A stretch of 64,000 nucleotides of DNA from Pedobacter polysacchareus (GCF_019802255.1 NZ_JAHYSS010000004.1:510621-574620); one strand, 5' to 3'. Shown: positions 46,655 through 55,774, counted from the first letter of the stretch. Numbers and translations are program-made. The notes: a model not told the origin generated them from the letters alone.

Positions 46655-47140
46655 ATGATGAAAAAGTTTACATTAAACTTGAAAATATGCCTCTGGGTAT
46701 TGTCATGCCTGATTTTTATGGCTTTTAAAGTGCAATCCTTTCTGGATGAGGAACTTGTTTATCTTCAGAAAAGGCTGTTGGAGTTGTATGATCATACAGC
46801 CGAAAACCAGGAAGTAGCACGTTATGAACTGAATGTTACCAACAGTGGTTTCTGCCGATATAAACGTTTTTTCTCAAATGGAAAAGTGGAGTACTTCTCT
46901 TTTAACCTGATGAAATTTAAAGGATTAGACTATGCTGAAACGGATACCACCGGAAGGTTGTTTTTCCTCACCAGGGGTGAGGATGTAATCGTACAAACCT
47001 ATAATGATAAAAAGGATGGGGATGTAGATAGCATGGCTTCCTTTATGGTGATCCCTACAAAAAAGCTAGAACCAAAAGACTTAACCGAACTCTCCAACCG
47101 ACTGATTAAAATGAATGGGCAGCTACAGGTTCAGAAATAG
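46655..47140 (+). CDS. Small secreted or membrane-anchored protein of unknown function
   Basis: About 161 residues from the ATG at 46655 (the longer frame starts GTG). One hydrophobic N-terminal segment (LNLKICLWVLSCLIFMAF) acts as anchor or signal. The rest is hydrophilic and beta-rich (YELNVTNSGFCRYKRFFSNGKVEYFSFNLMKF). No family recognised. Its last 35 bases overlap the end of the convergent metallo-hydrolase gene. Confidence 0.6.
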   Translation: MMKKFTLNLKICLWVLSCLIFMAFKVQSFLDEELVYLQKRLLELYDHTAENQEVARYELNVTNSGFCRYKRFFSNGKVEYFSFNLMKFKGLDYAETDTTGRLFFLTRGEDVIVQTYNDKKDGDVDSMASFMVIPTKKLEPKDLTELSNRLIKMNGQLQVQK

Positions 47141-47903
47141 TATATACTGCAGTTTCTACATACCTGGAGGCTACAATGATCTCTGTTTCGAGCGCGTGCT
47201 CTTTAAATAAACTGGCGACCAAATCCGGACAATTATTGTCTTTCGAAAGGTGAGAAAGCAGCAGATGACTCATGAAACTAGGTTTATGTGTGGTAAAGAG
47301 TTCCAGTGCCTGCTTATTGGACAAGTGACCTCTTCCTCCACTGATCCTTTGTTTTAGGAAATAAGGATAAGCACTTTTACTCAGTAAATCATCGTCATAA
47401 TTGGTTTCCAGAAAAGCAGCATGACACTGTTTAAAATAATGAGTCAGTTGTTCACAAACGGCTCCCAGATCGGTAAAGACACCAATATTTGTCTCGCCAT
47501 AGGAAACCATAAAGCTGTAAGGTTCTGAAGCATCATGTATTTTAGGGAAACCTATAATGGATAAGTTTCCTACAATGATGGCCTCATGGCTTGGTAAAGC
47601 TCTGATTAAATCAGGTCTAAGCTCAAATTTACAGCCTTTTAAAGTTCCTGGGCTAATGTATACCGGTAAGTTGAATTTTTTAGAAAGAACAGAAAGCCCT
47701 TTGATGTGGTCTGTGTGCTCATGGGAAATGAAAATCGCCCTCACTTTATCCATGCTCAAGCCTAATCTTGACATTCTCTTTTCTGTCTCCTTGCAAGAGA
47801 GTCCGGCATCTACCAGGATCGCATCCTCGTTATTGCCGACGTAATAGCAATTGCCATTACTCCCTGAATTTAAGGAGGCAATAGAAAGTGGGTTATAAGC
47901 CAT
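47106..47903 (-). CDS. Metallo-beta-lactamase-fold hydrolase (YycJ-like)
   Basis: About 265 residues from the ATG at 47901-47903, which overlaps the upstream gene's end by 11 bases; the longer frame to 47927 is less likely. SIASLNSGSNGNCYYVGN opens the domain, and the metal-binding HEHTDHIKGL motif (near residue 58) and later HDASEPYSF and SHLLLSHLSKDN follow. It resembles the YycJ/WalJ group of MBL-fold nucleases or exonucleases, although the substrate is unproven. Third gene after two Fe-S redox proteins, translationally coupled to the second. Confidence 0.88.
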   Translation of the reverse strand: MAYNPLSIASLNSGSNGNCYYVGNNEDAILVDAGLSCKETEKRMSRLGLSMDKVRAIFISHEHTDHIKGLSVLSKKFNLPVYISPGTLKGCKFELRPDLIRALPSHEAIIVGNLSIIGFPKIHDASEPYSFMVSYGETNIGVFTDLGAVCEQLTHYFKQCHAAFLETNYDDDLLSKSAYPYFLKQRISGGRGHLSNKQALELFTTHKPSFMSHLLLSHLSKDNNCPDLVASLFKEHALETEIIVASRYVETAVYTISEPVAAHSF

Positions 47904-48693
47904 TCGCTCTGGCGGTAATTTCTGCAATATCTAACACCTGTACATTTTGATCCTGATCTTTCATTTTCACACCGTCACTCAGCATGGTCATGCAGAATGG
48001 ACAAGAAGCCGCGATTACTTGTGGCTGAGTTTCCAATGCTTCCTCAATTCTCTCGATATTGATGTCTTTATTTCCTTTTTCAGGCTCTTTGAACATCTGT
48101 GCACCACCGGCACCACAGCATAATCCATTAGATTTGCAGCGTTTCATTTCCACTAACTGCGCATCAAGTACTTCCAGCGCTTTACGAGGCGCTTCATACA
48201 CATCATTCCCGCGGCCTAAATAACAAGGGTCATGATAAGTGATCTTTTTTCCTTTGAAGCTTTCTCCGCCTTCCGCTTTAAGTTTTCCATCATTGATCAG
48301 GTCTTGTATCAATTGAGTATGGTGGATCACTTCATAGCTGCCGCCTAACCCCGGGTATTCGTTTTTAATAGTATTGAAACAATGAGGACATCCGGTTACA
48401 ATCTTTTTAATATTGTAGCCATTCAGTACCTCTATATTGGTCATGGCCTGCATTTGGAAAAGAAACTCATTTCCTGCGCGTTTTGCCGGATCTCCTGTAC
48501 AACTTTCTTCCGTTCCCAGAACGGCATATTTAATGCCTACATGGTGCAGGATCTTACATATATCACGAGTGGTTTTTTGCGCCCTTTCATCATAACTTCC
48601 AGCACAGCCTACCCAAAAAAGGATTTCTGGTTCTTCGCCTTTCGCTATCATTTCTGCCATTGTAGGCACTTCAAAATTTAGTTGCTCGCTCAT
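47893..48693 (-). CDS. CCG-motif (Fe-S)-binding redox protein
   Basis: A 266-residue protein with the cysteine-rich CCG domains of HdrB/GlpC/LutA-type proteins: FWVGCAGSYDERAQKTTRD, CPHCFNTIKNEYP, HDPCYLGRGNDVYEAPR and the double cysteine in GLCCGAGGAQMF, then ASCPFCMTML. Such proteins bind unusual Fe-S clusters and pass electrons between a membrane partner and soluble enzymes. The partner is the membrane 4Fe-4S protein encoded 30 bases upstream. The physiological donor is unknown. Confidence 0.88.
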   Translation of the reverse strand: MSEQLNFEVPTMAEMIAKGEEPEILFWVGCAGSYDERAQKTTRDICKILHHVGIKYAVLGTEESCTGDPAKRAGNEFLFQMQAMTNIEVLNGYNIKKIVTGCPHCFNTIKNEYPGLGGSYEVIHHTQLIQDLINDGKLKAEGGESFKGKKITYHDPCYLGRGNDVYEAPRKALEVLDAQLVEMKRCKSNGLCCGAGGAQMFKEPEKGNKDINIERIEEALETQPQVIAASCPFCMTMLSDGVKMKDQDQNVQVLDIAEITARANGL

Positions 48694-48723
48694 CTTAGCT
48701 AAATAACAGATTTAATATTTTGA

Positions 48724-50019
48724 TTAACTTTTCTTGGCCCAGTTCAACCTGTCGGCCGGAGAATATTTCCATGGTGCACCATTGTTCTCAATGTTGCCCA
48801 GCATGGCATTGATACTGGCCGGAGCCTGTGACTCTTCCATCACCGCATATCTTCTCAGTTCGGTGATGATGGCCAATGGGTCAATGTTGATTGGACAGGC
48901 ATCTGTACAGGCATTGCAGCTGGTACAGGCCCATATTTCTTCCCTGCTGATGTACGAGTCGATCAGCGACTTTCCATCATCAAATCCGTTTCCTGTTTTG
49001 TCAATGTTTTTTCCTACTTCCTCTAAACGGTCGCGGGTATCCATCATGATTTTTCTTGGAGACAATAGCTTCCCAGTGATATTTGCCGGACATACCGAGG
49101 TACATCTACCACATTCTGTACAAGTGTAGGCATTCATCAGATTCACCCAGCTCAGGTCGTTCACATCTTTAGCGCCAAATCTGCCAGGTTCTGCTTCTGG
49201 TGGACTAAATGAGGGATCCAGCATGGCTTTTACCTCATTGGTCACACTCTGCATATTGGTAAATTCTCCTTTAGGCTCCAAATTGGAGAAATAGGTGTTT
49301 GGAAATGCGAACAAAATGTGGAAGTGTTTTGAGTAGGGAAGGTAGTTCAGGAAGGCTAATATTCCAATGATATGGAACCACCAGCAGCCTCTTTCTATCG
49401 CAATCAGTGCCCCTTCCGAGTTTGGCAATAAGTTCGTCAGGTACTGGCTCACCGGAAAAGATCCGGCTACTGTATAATGTGAGGCACCCATGGCCTGTAA
49501 TTTTGCATCTGCTGCATTCATTAATAAGAAGGCAGTCATCAATAAGATCTCTGTGATCAAAATATAGTTGGCATCAGATTTAGGCCAGCTCTTCATCTCC
49601 ACACCACTGAACCTTTTTAATTTGAGCACATTTCTTCTGATCAGGAATACCGCACAGCCTAACCATACGCCTAAAGCCAGAATTTCAAAAGACCCAATTA
49701 AAAAGTTATAAATAGGTCCAAGGCCACCAAAAATCCGGTGTGTACCGAAAATTCCATCAATCATGATCTCTAATACCTCGATATTGATGATGATAAATCC
49801 TGCATAAACGATCAGGTGCAGAAAAGCAGGAACCGGACGGAAGAACATTTTTGTTTGTCCAAGGGCTACTTTGACCATGGTCATGAACCTTTTTTGAGGT
49901 TGATCAGTGCGATCTGCCGCTTTCCCTATGCGGATATTGCGGATCACTTTCTTTAAATTATAACTGAACAAGGCTACTGCTGCCAGTGTAATTGCTATAA
50001 ATAGGATTTGTAACACCAT
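48724..50019 (-). CDS. Membrane-anchored two-[4Fe-4S] redox protein
   Basis: A 431-residue protein. Five or six membrane segments (residues about 1-250, including VLQILFIAITLAAVALFSYN and FLHLIVYAGFIIINIEVLE) resemble the NarI-like cytochrome b fold with scattered histidines. The C-terminal domain holds two ferredoxin motifs, CTECGRCTSVCPANITGK and CTSCNACTDACPINIDP. Together with the CCG protein this forms an HdrC-HdrB-like module that may link the quinone pool to a soluble acceptor, as inferred for homologous pairs in Bacteroidota. Confidence 0.88.
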   Translation of the reverse strand: MVLQILFIAITLAAVALFSYNLKKVIRNIRIGKAADRTDQPQKRFMTMVKVALGQTKMFFRPVPAFLHLIVYAGFIIINIEVLEIMIDGIFGTHRIFGGLGPIYNFLIGSFEILALGVWLGCAVFLIRRNVLKLKRFSGVEMKSWPKSDANYILITEILLMTAFLLMNAADAKLQAMGASHYTVAGSFPVSQYLTNLLPNSEGALIAIERGCWWFHIIGILAFLNYLPYSKHFHILFAFPNTYFSNLEPKGEFTNMQSVTNEVKAMLDPSFSPPEAEPGRFGAKDVNDLSWVNLMNAYTCTECGRCTSVCPANITGKLLSPRKIMMDTRDRLEEVGKNIDKTGNGFDDGKSLIDSYISREEIWACTSCNACTDACPINIDPLAIITELRRYAVMEESQAPASINAMLGNIENNGAPWKYSPADRLNWAKKS

Positions 50020-50134
50020 ATTTCTGATTCTGATTATAGTCTGGCTAAGTTAAAAGAAATCCTGCAAAACAAATTACTATGCAAGCATAAAAATAAGCTT
50101 TATTGCCTTTTTAAATAAAAAAAGAAGATTTATA

Positions 50135-50164
50135 TTTGAATTACAAAAAAAGATGCTACATTTG
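50135..50164 (+). promoter_or_regulatory. Promoter of the first tRNA-Phe gene
   Basis: TTTG (50135-50138), an 18-base spacer and TACATTTG (50157-50164). The next bases, CAAT-CCC-AAATAA-GGG (50165-50180), repeat the start-site hairpin pattern seen at rpsF and carA. Confidence 0.75.
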
Positions 50165-50195
50165 CAATCCCAAATAAGGGACAAGATTATTAAAC

Positions 50196-50268
50196 GGTGC
50201 GGTAGCTCAGTCGGTAGAGCAAAGGACTGAAAATCCTTGTGTCGCCGGTTCGATCCCGGCCCACACCA
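50196..50268 (+). tRNA. tRNA-Phe(GAA), copy 1
   Basis: A full cloverleaf of 73 bases: acceptor GGTGCGG/CCACACC, D stem GCTC/GAGC, anticodon stem AAGGA/TCCTT with loop CTGAAAA (anticodon GAA), T stem GCCGG/CCGGC with loop TTCGATC. The 3' CCA is not encoded (ACTTC follows). The acceptor stem has a C5-A68 mismatch. It is identical to the second copy at 50639. Confidence 0.96.
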
Positions 50269-50273
50269 CTTCA

Positions 50274-50307
50274 AAAGCTTCAGAGAAATCTGGAGCTTTC
50301 TTGTTTT
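50274..50307 (+). terminator. Terminator of tRNA-Phe copy 1
   Basis: AAAGCTTCAGA pairs with TCTGGAGCTTT (one G-U) around a GAAA loop, followed by CTTGTTTT. The identical element follows copy 2. Confidence 0.85.
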
Positions 50308-50576
50308 ATCAACTTTTATATTTCCTTTTAACTTCTTTCCAGAACATCATGAAGATGCAATGGCTAACTAAGGTCATGGCTAACTTTAACTAAACGGTCT
50401 TATCCGGATAGAATAGAGCGAGGACTGACCTAGGCTAATTGATAAACAATGTTTAAATGTACTGATGACCATTTTTTTTAAAAAAATATCCCTAATAGAT
50501 TTCATTGGTTTATAAATAGTTAGGTTCATTTTTTTAATTCAGCACCCATAATTGTTTAACTATTTTCAAATAATAT

Positions 50577-50606
50577 TTTGTTTTTCAAAAAAAGACCCTA
50601 CATTTG
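50577..50606 (+). promoter_or_regulatory. Promoter of the second tRNA-Phe gene
   Basis: TTTG (50577-50580), an 18-base spacer and TACATTTG (50599-50606), followed by CAAT-CCC-AAACAAC-GGG. It differs from the copy-1 promoter by a few bases, mainly upstream of the -7 box. Confidence 0.75.
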
Positions 50607-50638
50607 CAATCCCAAACAACGGGACAAGATTATTAAAC

Positions 50639-50711
50639 GGTGCGGTAGCTCAGTCGGTAGAGCAAAGGACTGAAAATCCTTGTGTCGCCGGTTCGATCCC
50701 GGCCCACACCA
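50639..50711 (+). tRNA. tRNA-Phe(GAA), copy 2
   Basis: Identical in all 73 bases to the first copy, 443 bases downstream, with matching leader, start-site hairpin and terminator. The same C5-A68 acceptor mismatch is present and CCA is again not encoded. The 270 bases between the two copies' flanks hold no recognised gene. Confidence 0.96.
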
Positions 50712-50716
50712 CTTCA

Positions 50717-50750
50717 AAAGCTTCAGAGAAATCTGGAGCTTTCTTGTTTT
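50717..50750 (+). terminator. Terminator of tRNA-Phe copy 2
   Basis: The same 11-bp stem, GAAA loop and CTTGTTTT tail as after copy 1. Confidence 0.85.
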
Positions 50751-50855
50751 AAAGATTTTTTTCGCGTTATTTATTGGAACCTTTTAATTATCTTTCTTTT
50801 CATCCCTCGAAATTCATCATGAAAAATAAAAATCAAGGCTTTTTAAAGAAGTAAA

Positions 50856-51887
50856 ATGAGCAAGAAGGTATCTATTAAAGACATCGCAAAATTAACCAAT
50901 ACATCAATTACCACGGTTTCCTTTGTTTTAAATGGCAAAGGACATATCAGTAAAGAGATCAGCAAGAAAATTCTGGATACCGCCAAAGAGATCGGCTATG
51001 AACCCAATAGGATGGCGATCGGTCTCCGAACCGGTGTTTCTAAAGTAATTGGTCTGGTGGTAGAGAATATTGGTGGACCGTTTTTCGGCGAGATGAGCAA
51101 GGTGATCGAGGCAGAGGCAGAAAAATCTGGCTACCGCATCATCTATTGCAGCACAGACAATAATGTTAAAAAGGGGAAAGAAGCCATCCGTATGCTGACA
51201 CAGCAATTGGTAGATGGCTATATCATTACGCCTTTTAAAGGGCTGGAAGAAGAAGTTCTGAAACTTATTGATCAGGGGAAGCCAGTGGTGCTGGTAGATG
51301 GGTATTTTCCCGGTCTTAACATTTCCCATGTGCTGGTCGACAATTATAACAGCGTGCTAAAAGCAGTCAATTGTTTTATTGAAGGAGGATATAGAAATAT
51401 AGGTTTTGTGACTTCAGATCTGGATTTGATTCAATTGGATGAACGTTTGTCTGGTTATAAAAGCGCTTTAATCAGTAATGGGATCAAAGAAAATCCAGCG
51501 TTGATTTTTAAACTGCCCTATCTCCTGGATAAATCAGAAGGACTGAAACAAATTAAAGCATTTATAAACGCACATCCCGAAATGGATGCCATTCTGTTCA
51601 CCACAAATTATCTCGGAGTGATGGGCATCATCAGCGTTAAAGAATTGGGACTGCGTATTCCTCAGGATCTGGCCTTTATCAGTTTTGACGATACAGAGAT
51701 ATTCAGTGTCTACCCACCTGGAATTACTACCATTCAACAGCCCGTTTACCAAATTGCAAAATATGGCATTGATATTTTACTCTCTCAAATGAAAGGGATT
51801 ACGCCGGAAAATTCTGCTGCAACGAAATTGCAGATCGCATCAAACCTTATAGAAAGAGGCTCAACGGTCGCAAAAAGCGAATCTTGA
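50856..51887 (+). CDS. LacI-family transcriptional regulator
   Basis: A 343-residue regulator: N-terminal LacI helix-turn-helix (VSIKDIAKLTNTSITTVSFVLNGKGHISKEISKKILDTAKEIGYEPN) and hinge, then a periplasmic-binding-protein-like effector domain (VIGLVVENIGGPFFGEMSKVIEAEAEKSGYRIIYC; YIITPFKG; NYNSVLKAVNCFIEGGYRNIGFV). The ligand is probably a sugar, as usual for the family, but no transporter or catabolic gene is adjacent, so it acts at a distance or on an unrecognised target. Confidence 0.93.
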   Translation: MSKKVSIKDIAKLTNTSITTVSFVLNGKGHISKEISKKILDTAKEIGYEPNRMAIGLRTGVSKVIGLVVENIGGPFFGEMSKVIEAEAEKSGYRIIYCSTDNNVKKGKEAIRMLTQQLVDGYIITPFKGLEEEVLKLIDQGKPVVLVDGYFPGLNISHVLVDNYNSVLKAVNCFIEGGYRNIGFVTSDLDLIQLDERLSGYKSALISNGIKENPALIFKLPYLLDKSEGLKQIKAFINAHPEMDAILFTTNYLGVMGIISVKELGLRIPQDLAFISFDDTEIFSVYPPGITTIQQPVYQIAKYGIDILLSQMKGITPENSAATKLQIASNLIERGSTVAKSES

Positions 51888-51974
51888 TGGCGACTTGTGA
51901 ATTGAAAGTCATAACACGTAGGGGCTTGGATATAGGAAGCAATTTGGTCGTACTTTTGTGTTTATTTAATTCAC

Positions 51975-52982
51975 ATGAAGAAAGAACTGACTTCCATTCC
52001 ATATTCTGTATTGGATCTGGCTACTGTTATAGAGGGGAAAACTCCTGCTGATACTTTTAAAAATAGTTTAGACCTCGCGCAGCATGCGGAAAATTGGGGT
52101 TATCATCGATATTGGCTGGCCGAACATCACAACATGATCAGCGTAGCAAGCTCTGCAACTTCTGTCGTGATTGGACACATTGCTGGTGGAACAAAGACAA
52201 TCAGGGTAGGCTCTGGGGGTATTATGCTGCCAAACCACTCTCCATTGGTGATTGCTGAGCAATTCGGTACACTGGAATCTTTGTATCCGGGAAGAATTGA
52301 CCTCGGATTAGGAAGAGCACCTGGTACTGATCAGGTCACTGCAATGGCGATTCGCGGCGAAAGGATGAATGCTGCCAATAGCTTCCCTCAGGATGTATTG
52401 AAACTCCAAGCGTATTTCTCTGCCGAAAACAGCAATAGCAGTGTCAGGGCAATTCCTGGTGAAGGCTTAGATATTCCGATCTGGATACTGGGTTCCAGTA
52501 CGGATAGTGCACGTTTAGCTGCCGCTTTAGGTTTACCTTATGCTTTTGCTAGTCATTTCGCACCTGCACAATTCCTGGCAGCTATTCAGATTTATAGACA
52601 AAACTTTAAACCTTCGGAGGATTTGAAAGAACCGTATGTGTTGGCTTGTGTCAATGTTGTTGCTGCGGATACTGATGAAGAAGCGAACAAAATAGCCACC
52701 TCATTGTACCAGTTGTTCAGAGGAATCGTAACTGGAAAACGGATGCTTTTACAACCTCCTGTAGATAATATGGATGAGGTTTGGACGGAATATGAAGAAG
52801 AACAGGCTGGACAAATGTTAGCTTGTACCTTTACAGGTAATAAAGCGACAATTGCTAATGATTTACAGCAGTTTTTAGATCAGACTCAGGTGAATGAGAT
52901 TATGGCTACTTCTCATATTTTTGATCATCAGGCAAGATTAAAGTCCTATAAATTGCTTTCGGAAGTTTTTAAAGGGATTTAA
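51975..52982 (+). CDS. Luciferase-like flavin-dependent monooxygenase
   Basis: A 335-residue LLM-class oxidoreductase, close to the YhbW/MsnO8 type. [45 protein letters not shown] starts the barrel; [41 protein letters not shown] is the diagnostic block. These enzymes use reduced FMN and oxygen on unknown small molecules. An NADPH-dependent FMN reductase gene lies 1.1 kb away on the other strand and could supply reduced flavin, but there is no operon link. A strong terminator follows. Confidence 0.92.
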   Translation: MKKELTSIPYSVLDLATVIEGKTPADTFKNSLDLAQHAENWGYHRYWLAEHHNMISVASSATSVVIGHIAGGTKTIRVGSGGIMLPNHSPLVIAEQFGTLESLYPGRIDLGLGRAPGTDQVTAMAIRGERMNAANSFPQDVLKLQAYFSAENSNSSVRAIPGEGLDIPIWILGSSTDSARLAAALGLPYAFASHFAPAQFLAAIQIYRQNFKPSEDLKEPYVLACVNVVAADTDEEANKIATSLYQLFRGIVTGKRMLLQPPVDNMDEVWTEYEEEQAGQMLACTFTGNKATIANDLQQFLDQTQVNEIMATSHIFDHQARLKSYKLLSEVFKGI

Positions 52983-53029
52983 TTAAGAGGTTTTTACAAG
53001 ATGAAATAAGGGAATTTTTACACCTACAT

Positions 53030-53068
53030 AAAAAGAGGATAGGCTAGCACAAAGCCTATCCTCTTTTT
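53030..53068 (+). terminator. Terminator after the luciferase-like gene
   Basis: A perfect 16-bp stem, AAAAAGAGGATAGGCT (53030-53045) with its complement at 53053-53068, around a 7-base loop. Confidence 0.93.
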
Positions 53069-53139
53069 ATTTGGGTTCCCGCCGATTGGAAGATTATAGC
53101 GCTTGTTTGATGTTCATAAAGCCGACTGGACGTTTTCAA

Positions 53140-54069
53140 TCAGGGCGTTTGATGAAGGCTTTTGAAAAAGTAAAGCGTAGCAACTGGTTTTCCTGGCAAC
53201 TGATACAGCAGTAGAGCTTTTCCAGCAAAATCAATTTTCTTCATCTGATCTGACAGATTTTCACTCGGATAACTGATTTTAAATTCGACCTTTCCACCTT
53301 CAGGCTTCAGTTGATAATAGAATAAGGGTTCTTTTTGAATCCATCCGCGTAAGGTTTTTTCTGAGGGCTTTAATACCTGATCGGCTCCGTTATCTGCGGC
53401 ACGATACTCTGAAACAGATTCAGCTGCATTATACTTGCTTTCACAATACGCACAATCTTTGAAGAATATCTGATAAACTGTTCCCGAATTTTTAAGGAAA
53501 TAGAAACTTCCTTTATAGTCTTTTCGCTGAAAGCTAAGTAAGGTATCACGGATTTTTAGCATCTGCTCGAAGCTTTTCATATCCTTTTCTATAAATTTCT
53601 TCTCTTTTCCTGGTTGATCGGTTATGTGTAGTTGTTGAATTGGTCGGTATTGAAAACTGTGATGTTCAAAATAACCTTTACCGGCATAGATATTTTCCAG
53701 GTCGTCCTGGCCAAATAATCCATCCAATTCAGGGGCTGTGATTTCTTTAACAAGATGAAGCTGTTCATCGTAGAGCCTGAATTGGTAATTGTTTTCAGGA
53801 GTTTTTTGCGCAGGTTTGATCAGTACAATGAGTCTTTTCTTATCTCTGGTTACGTAAACTCTCCGCACATCTTCTCCGGCTGCACTCAGTTTTTGTAGTT
53901 GCATGTTGGGGTTAGATGCATTAAAATCAGGAAAGTACTTTATTTCCGGATGTTTATCCTGCTTGTTGTCATTACTGCAGGAATTGAGGAAAAGCAATGA
54001 CCAGCAACCTACAAAAAGTAATGGAATAGAAAGACTGATGGAAAGTTTGGGAAACATATTAGCTTTCAT
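53140..54069 (-). CDS. Lipoprotein of unknown function
   Basis: A 309-residue protein with a long signal and a lipobox (FLNSC, Cys near residue 31). The mature part looks like a beta-propeller or six-bladed sensor-like fold: DVRRVYVTRDKKRLIVLIKP, YQFRLYDEQLHLVKEI and FGQDDLENIYAGKGYFEHHS. A C-A-Y-C pair is present (DCAYC). No family is recognised. The start is three bases after the stop of the FMN-reductase gene, so they are one operon. Confidence 0.65.
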   Translation of the reverse strand: MKANMFPKLSISLSIPLLFVGCWSLLFLNSCSNDNKQDKHPEIKYFPDFNASNPNMQLQKLSAAGEDVRRVYVTRDKKRLIVLIKPAQKTPENNYQFRLYDEQLHLVKEITAPELDGLFGQDDLENIYAGKGYFEHHSFQYRPIQQLHITDQPGKEKKFIEKDMKSFEQMLKIRDTLLSFQRKDYKGSFYFLKNSGTVYQIFFKDCAYCESKYNAAESVSEYRAADNGADQVLKPSEKTLRGWIQKEPLFYYQLKPEGGKVEFKISYPSENLSDQMKKIDFAGKALLLYQLPGKPVATLYFFKSLHQTP

Positions 54070-54072
54070 TAT

Positions 54073-54654
54073 TTAAAGAAGAGGAGCTGGTAATAGCGCT
54101 TCCACAGGAACATTTCCATTGACCATTGCTGCTAATGAATTTATTAGCTTGTTGATCAGGTTTAGCGTTTCTTGATCTGTGATTTCTAAACTTGAATTGA
54201 TTTTCGTTTGAATGGAGGAAATCAATACCTGGGTATCCGTGGTGATGCTGGATTCAATAATCAGTAATGTACCTAAAAGTGACTGATGACCTCTGCTCCC
54301 TGCAGTAGAAGCCGTAATTAGGGCGACAGGTTTTTTGGAAAAGTTCATCGTAGACACGGTCCAGTCGATCGCGTTCTTTAAGGTTCCTGGCACACCAACT
54401 GCGTATTCTGGAGTACAAATTAAAATCGCATCCGCAGCACTTATTTTTCTTCTGAAATTTGCTACTTGTGGATCTTCTTCTACTTTTCCATAATCCAGAT
54501 CTGGGTTGAAATGGGGAAGCGTATCGATTCCTTCAAAAATTTCCACCTTAAAAATGTCTGTAGTCAGTGCGGCTATTGCCTTGATGAGGTTTCCGTTGGA
54601 GGAATTTTTTCGGGTACTTCCAGAGATGGCAAGGATATTTATTTTATGAGACAT
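54073..54654 (-). CDS. NADPH-dependent FMN reductase family protein
   Basis: A 193-residue flavodoxin-fold protein. ILAISGSTRKNSSNGNLIKAIA is the FMN phosphate-binding loop, followed by DAILICTPEYAVGVPGTLKNAIDWTVS and KPVALITASTAGSRGHQSL. Such proteins (ArsH/ChrR/SsuE-like) reduce FMN, quinones or azo compounds. It is followed immediately by a lipoprotein gene and is divergent from the DsrE-like gene. Confidence 0.9.
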   Translation of the reverse strand: MSHKINILAISGSTRKNSSNGNLIKAIAALTTDIFKVEIFEGIDTLPHFNPDLDYGKVEEDPQVANFRRKISAADAILICTPEYAVGVPGTLKNAIDWTVSTMNFSKKPVALITASTAGSRGHQSLLGTLLIIESSITTDTQVLISSIQTKINSSLEITDQETLNLINKLINSLAAMVNGNVPVEALLPAPLL

Positions 54655-54770
54655 AGCCTAATAATTTCGTTTAGCACTGGCTAAAGATAGGAAATCTCCT
54701 TAGGACTGGATTTTGATCTGCCCCATTAAAAAACATATATTGCAGTTCTAAATACTTAACCAAATTTAAC

Positions 54771-55223
54771 ATGAGAAATTTCCTTCTGATCCTGTCCCTA
54801 TTTGTATGCAGCGCGTTTTTTAGTCCGGTAATGGCACAAGAGACACCGGTTTTTACTGGTGCAAAAGCAACAAAAAAGCATTACAAAGCATTGTATGTTT
54901 TAAATAATGGAGAAGAAAAAAGAATCAATGGCTGCTTGCGTAACATAAAAAATGCATTGGAAGATCCTCGTCTGAAAGGTAAATTAGAAGTGGAGCTGAT
55001 TGTGTTTGGAGATGGGGTAGCGGTTTACAATAAAAATAGCAGCTATGAAGCTGCACTAAAGGCTTTACAGGCTAAAGGAGTAGTTTTAGCACAATGTGAA
55101 AACACATTGAGAGAGCGAAAAATTGATAAATCTGAGCTGTTTGATTTCATTAGTTTTGTACCTTCTGGCAATGGCGAAATCATCATTCGTGAAGCTGAAG
55201 GTTGGGCAATTGTTCATCCTTAA
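54771..55223 (+). CDS. Secreted DsrE-family protein
   Basis: A 150-residue protein with a signal peptide (SPVMAQ, cut near 22) and a DsrE/DsrF-like fold: KALYVLNNGEEKRINGCLRNIKNALEDPRLKGKLEVELIVFGDGVAVYNKNSSYEAALKALQAKGVVLAQCENTLRERKI. Two cysteines (CLRN and QCEN) sit where other family members have active or structural thiols. Secreted members of the family have no established role; a sulphur- or redox-related function is inferred from the fold only. The next gene begins 38 bases downstream. Confidence 0.82.
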   Translation: MRNFLLILSLFVCSAFFSPVMAQETPVFTGAKATKKHYKALYVLNNGEEKRINGCLRNIKNALEDPRLKGKLEVELIVFGDGVAVYNKNSSYEAALKALQAKGVVLAQCENTLRERKIDKSELFDFISFVPSGNGEIIIREAEGWAIVHP

Positions 55224-55261
55224 GTTTTTGTAAGCCTAAAAAATGGCTATGTTTGCAGCAC

Positions 55262-55699
55262 ATGCATAAACTAATAAAACCCAGAATTCATCAAAATGCC
55301 GGCAGAGCGAAGTCTTTGCTGCTATTTGTATTGATGGGCTGTTTTCTACTTTCTGCGTGTGCTGTGAGAAAAGGTCTTCAATCTTTTTTTACGGAAGTTA
55401 GTCCTGTCAGCCATACGACAATGAAGCTCAATAAAATCTTGTCGTTAAGAGATTTACTGAGTACGGATGGTGGCCTTTCCTGTGCGCCAGCCATAGCTTC
55501 CGAAGATGGAAATACCATTTTTAAATCCAGTATTACGCAGCAGTCGTCATCCGGCCTGCTGTTATTTTTTCTGTTACCAACCTTTCTACTGTCTGTATTG
55601 TCGCTTAAAAAAGACAAGCTTTCCAGTGTAACTTCAGGTTTGGTTCCTTCCGGCTCTCCGGTTCCCCTGTTTATCAAAAACAGGCTTTTACTGATATAG
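55262..55699 (+). CDS. Small membrane lipoprotein-like protein at the head of the RND efflux operon
   Basis: A 145-residue protein from the ATG at 55262; the longer frame overlaps the DsrE-like gene. A signal-type segment ends in a lipobox-like FLLSAC (Cys near 32), and a second hydrophobic segment lies near residues 98-112 (SGLLLFFLLPTFLLSVLSL). Between them is a short loop with one cysteine (GLSCAPA). No family recognised. Position 75 bases before the TolC gene suggests it belongs to the efflux operon. Confidence 0.6.
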   Translation: MHKLIKPRIHQNAGRAKSLLLFVLMGCFLLSACAVRKGLQSFFTEVSPVSHTTMKLNKILSLRDLLSTDGGLSCAPAIASEDGNTIFKSSITQQSSSGLLLFFLLPTFLLSVLSLKKDKLSSVTSGLVPSGSPVPLFIKNRLLLI

Positions 55700-55774
55700 A
55701 ATCCCGCTTTTCATCTATTAGGTGTCACTCTTTCTGAGTTTCACCCTCATTACTTATTTCTAAAATTTTAATTA

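Noticed and set aside
50552..50752. Open frame across the second tRNA-Phe gene (and its minus counterpart at 50077-50274)
   Set aside because: Both frames are simply translations through the tRNA genes and terminators; no coding character.
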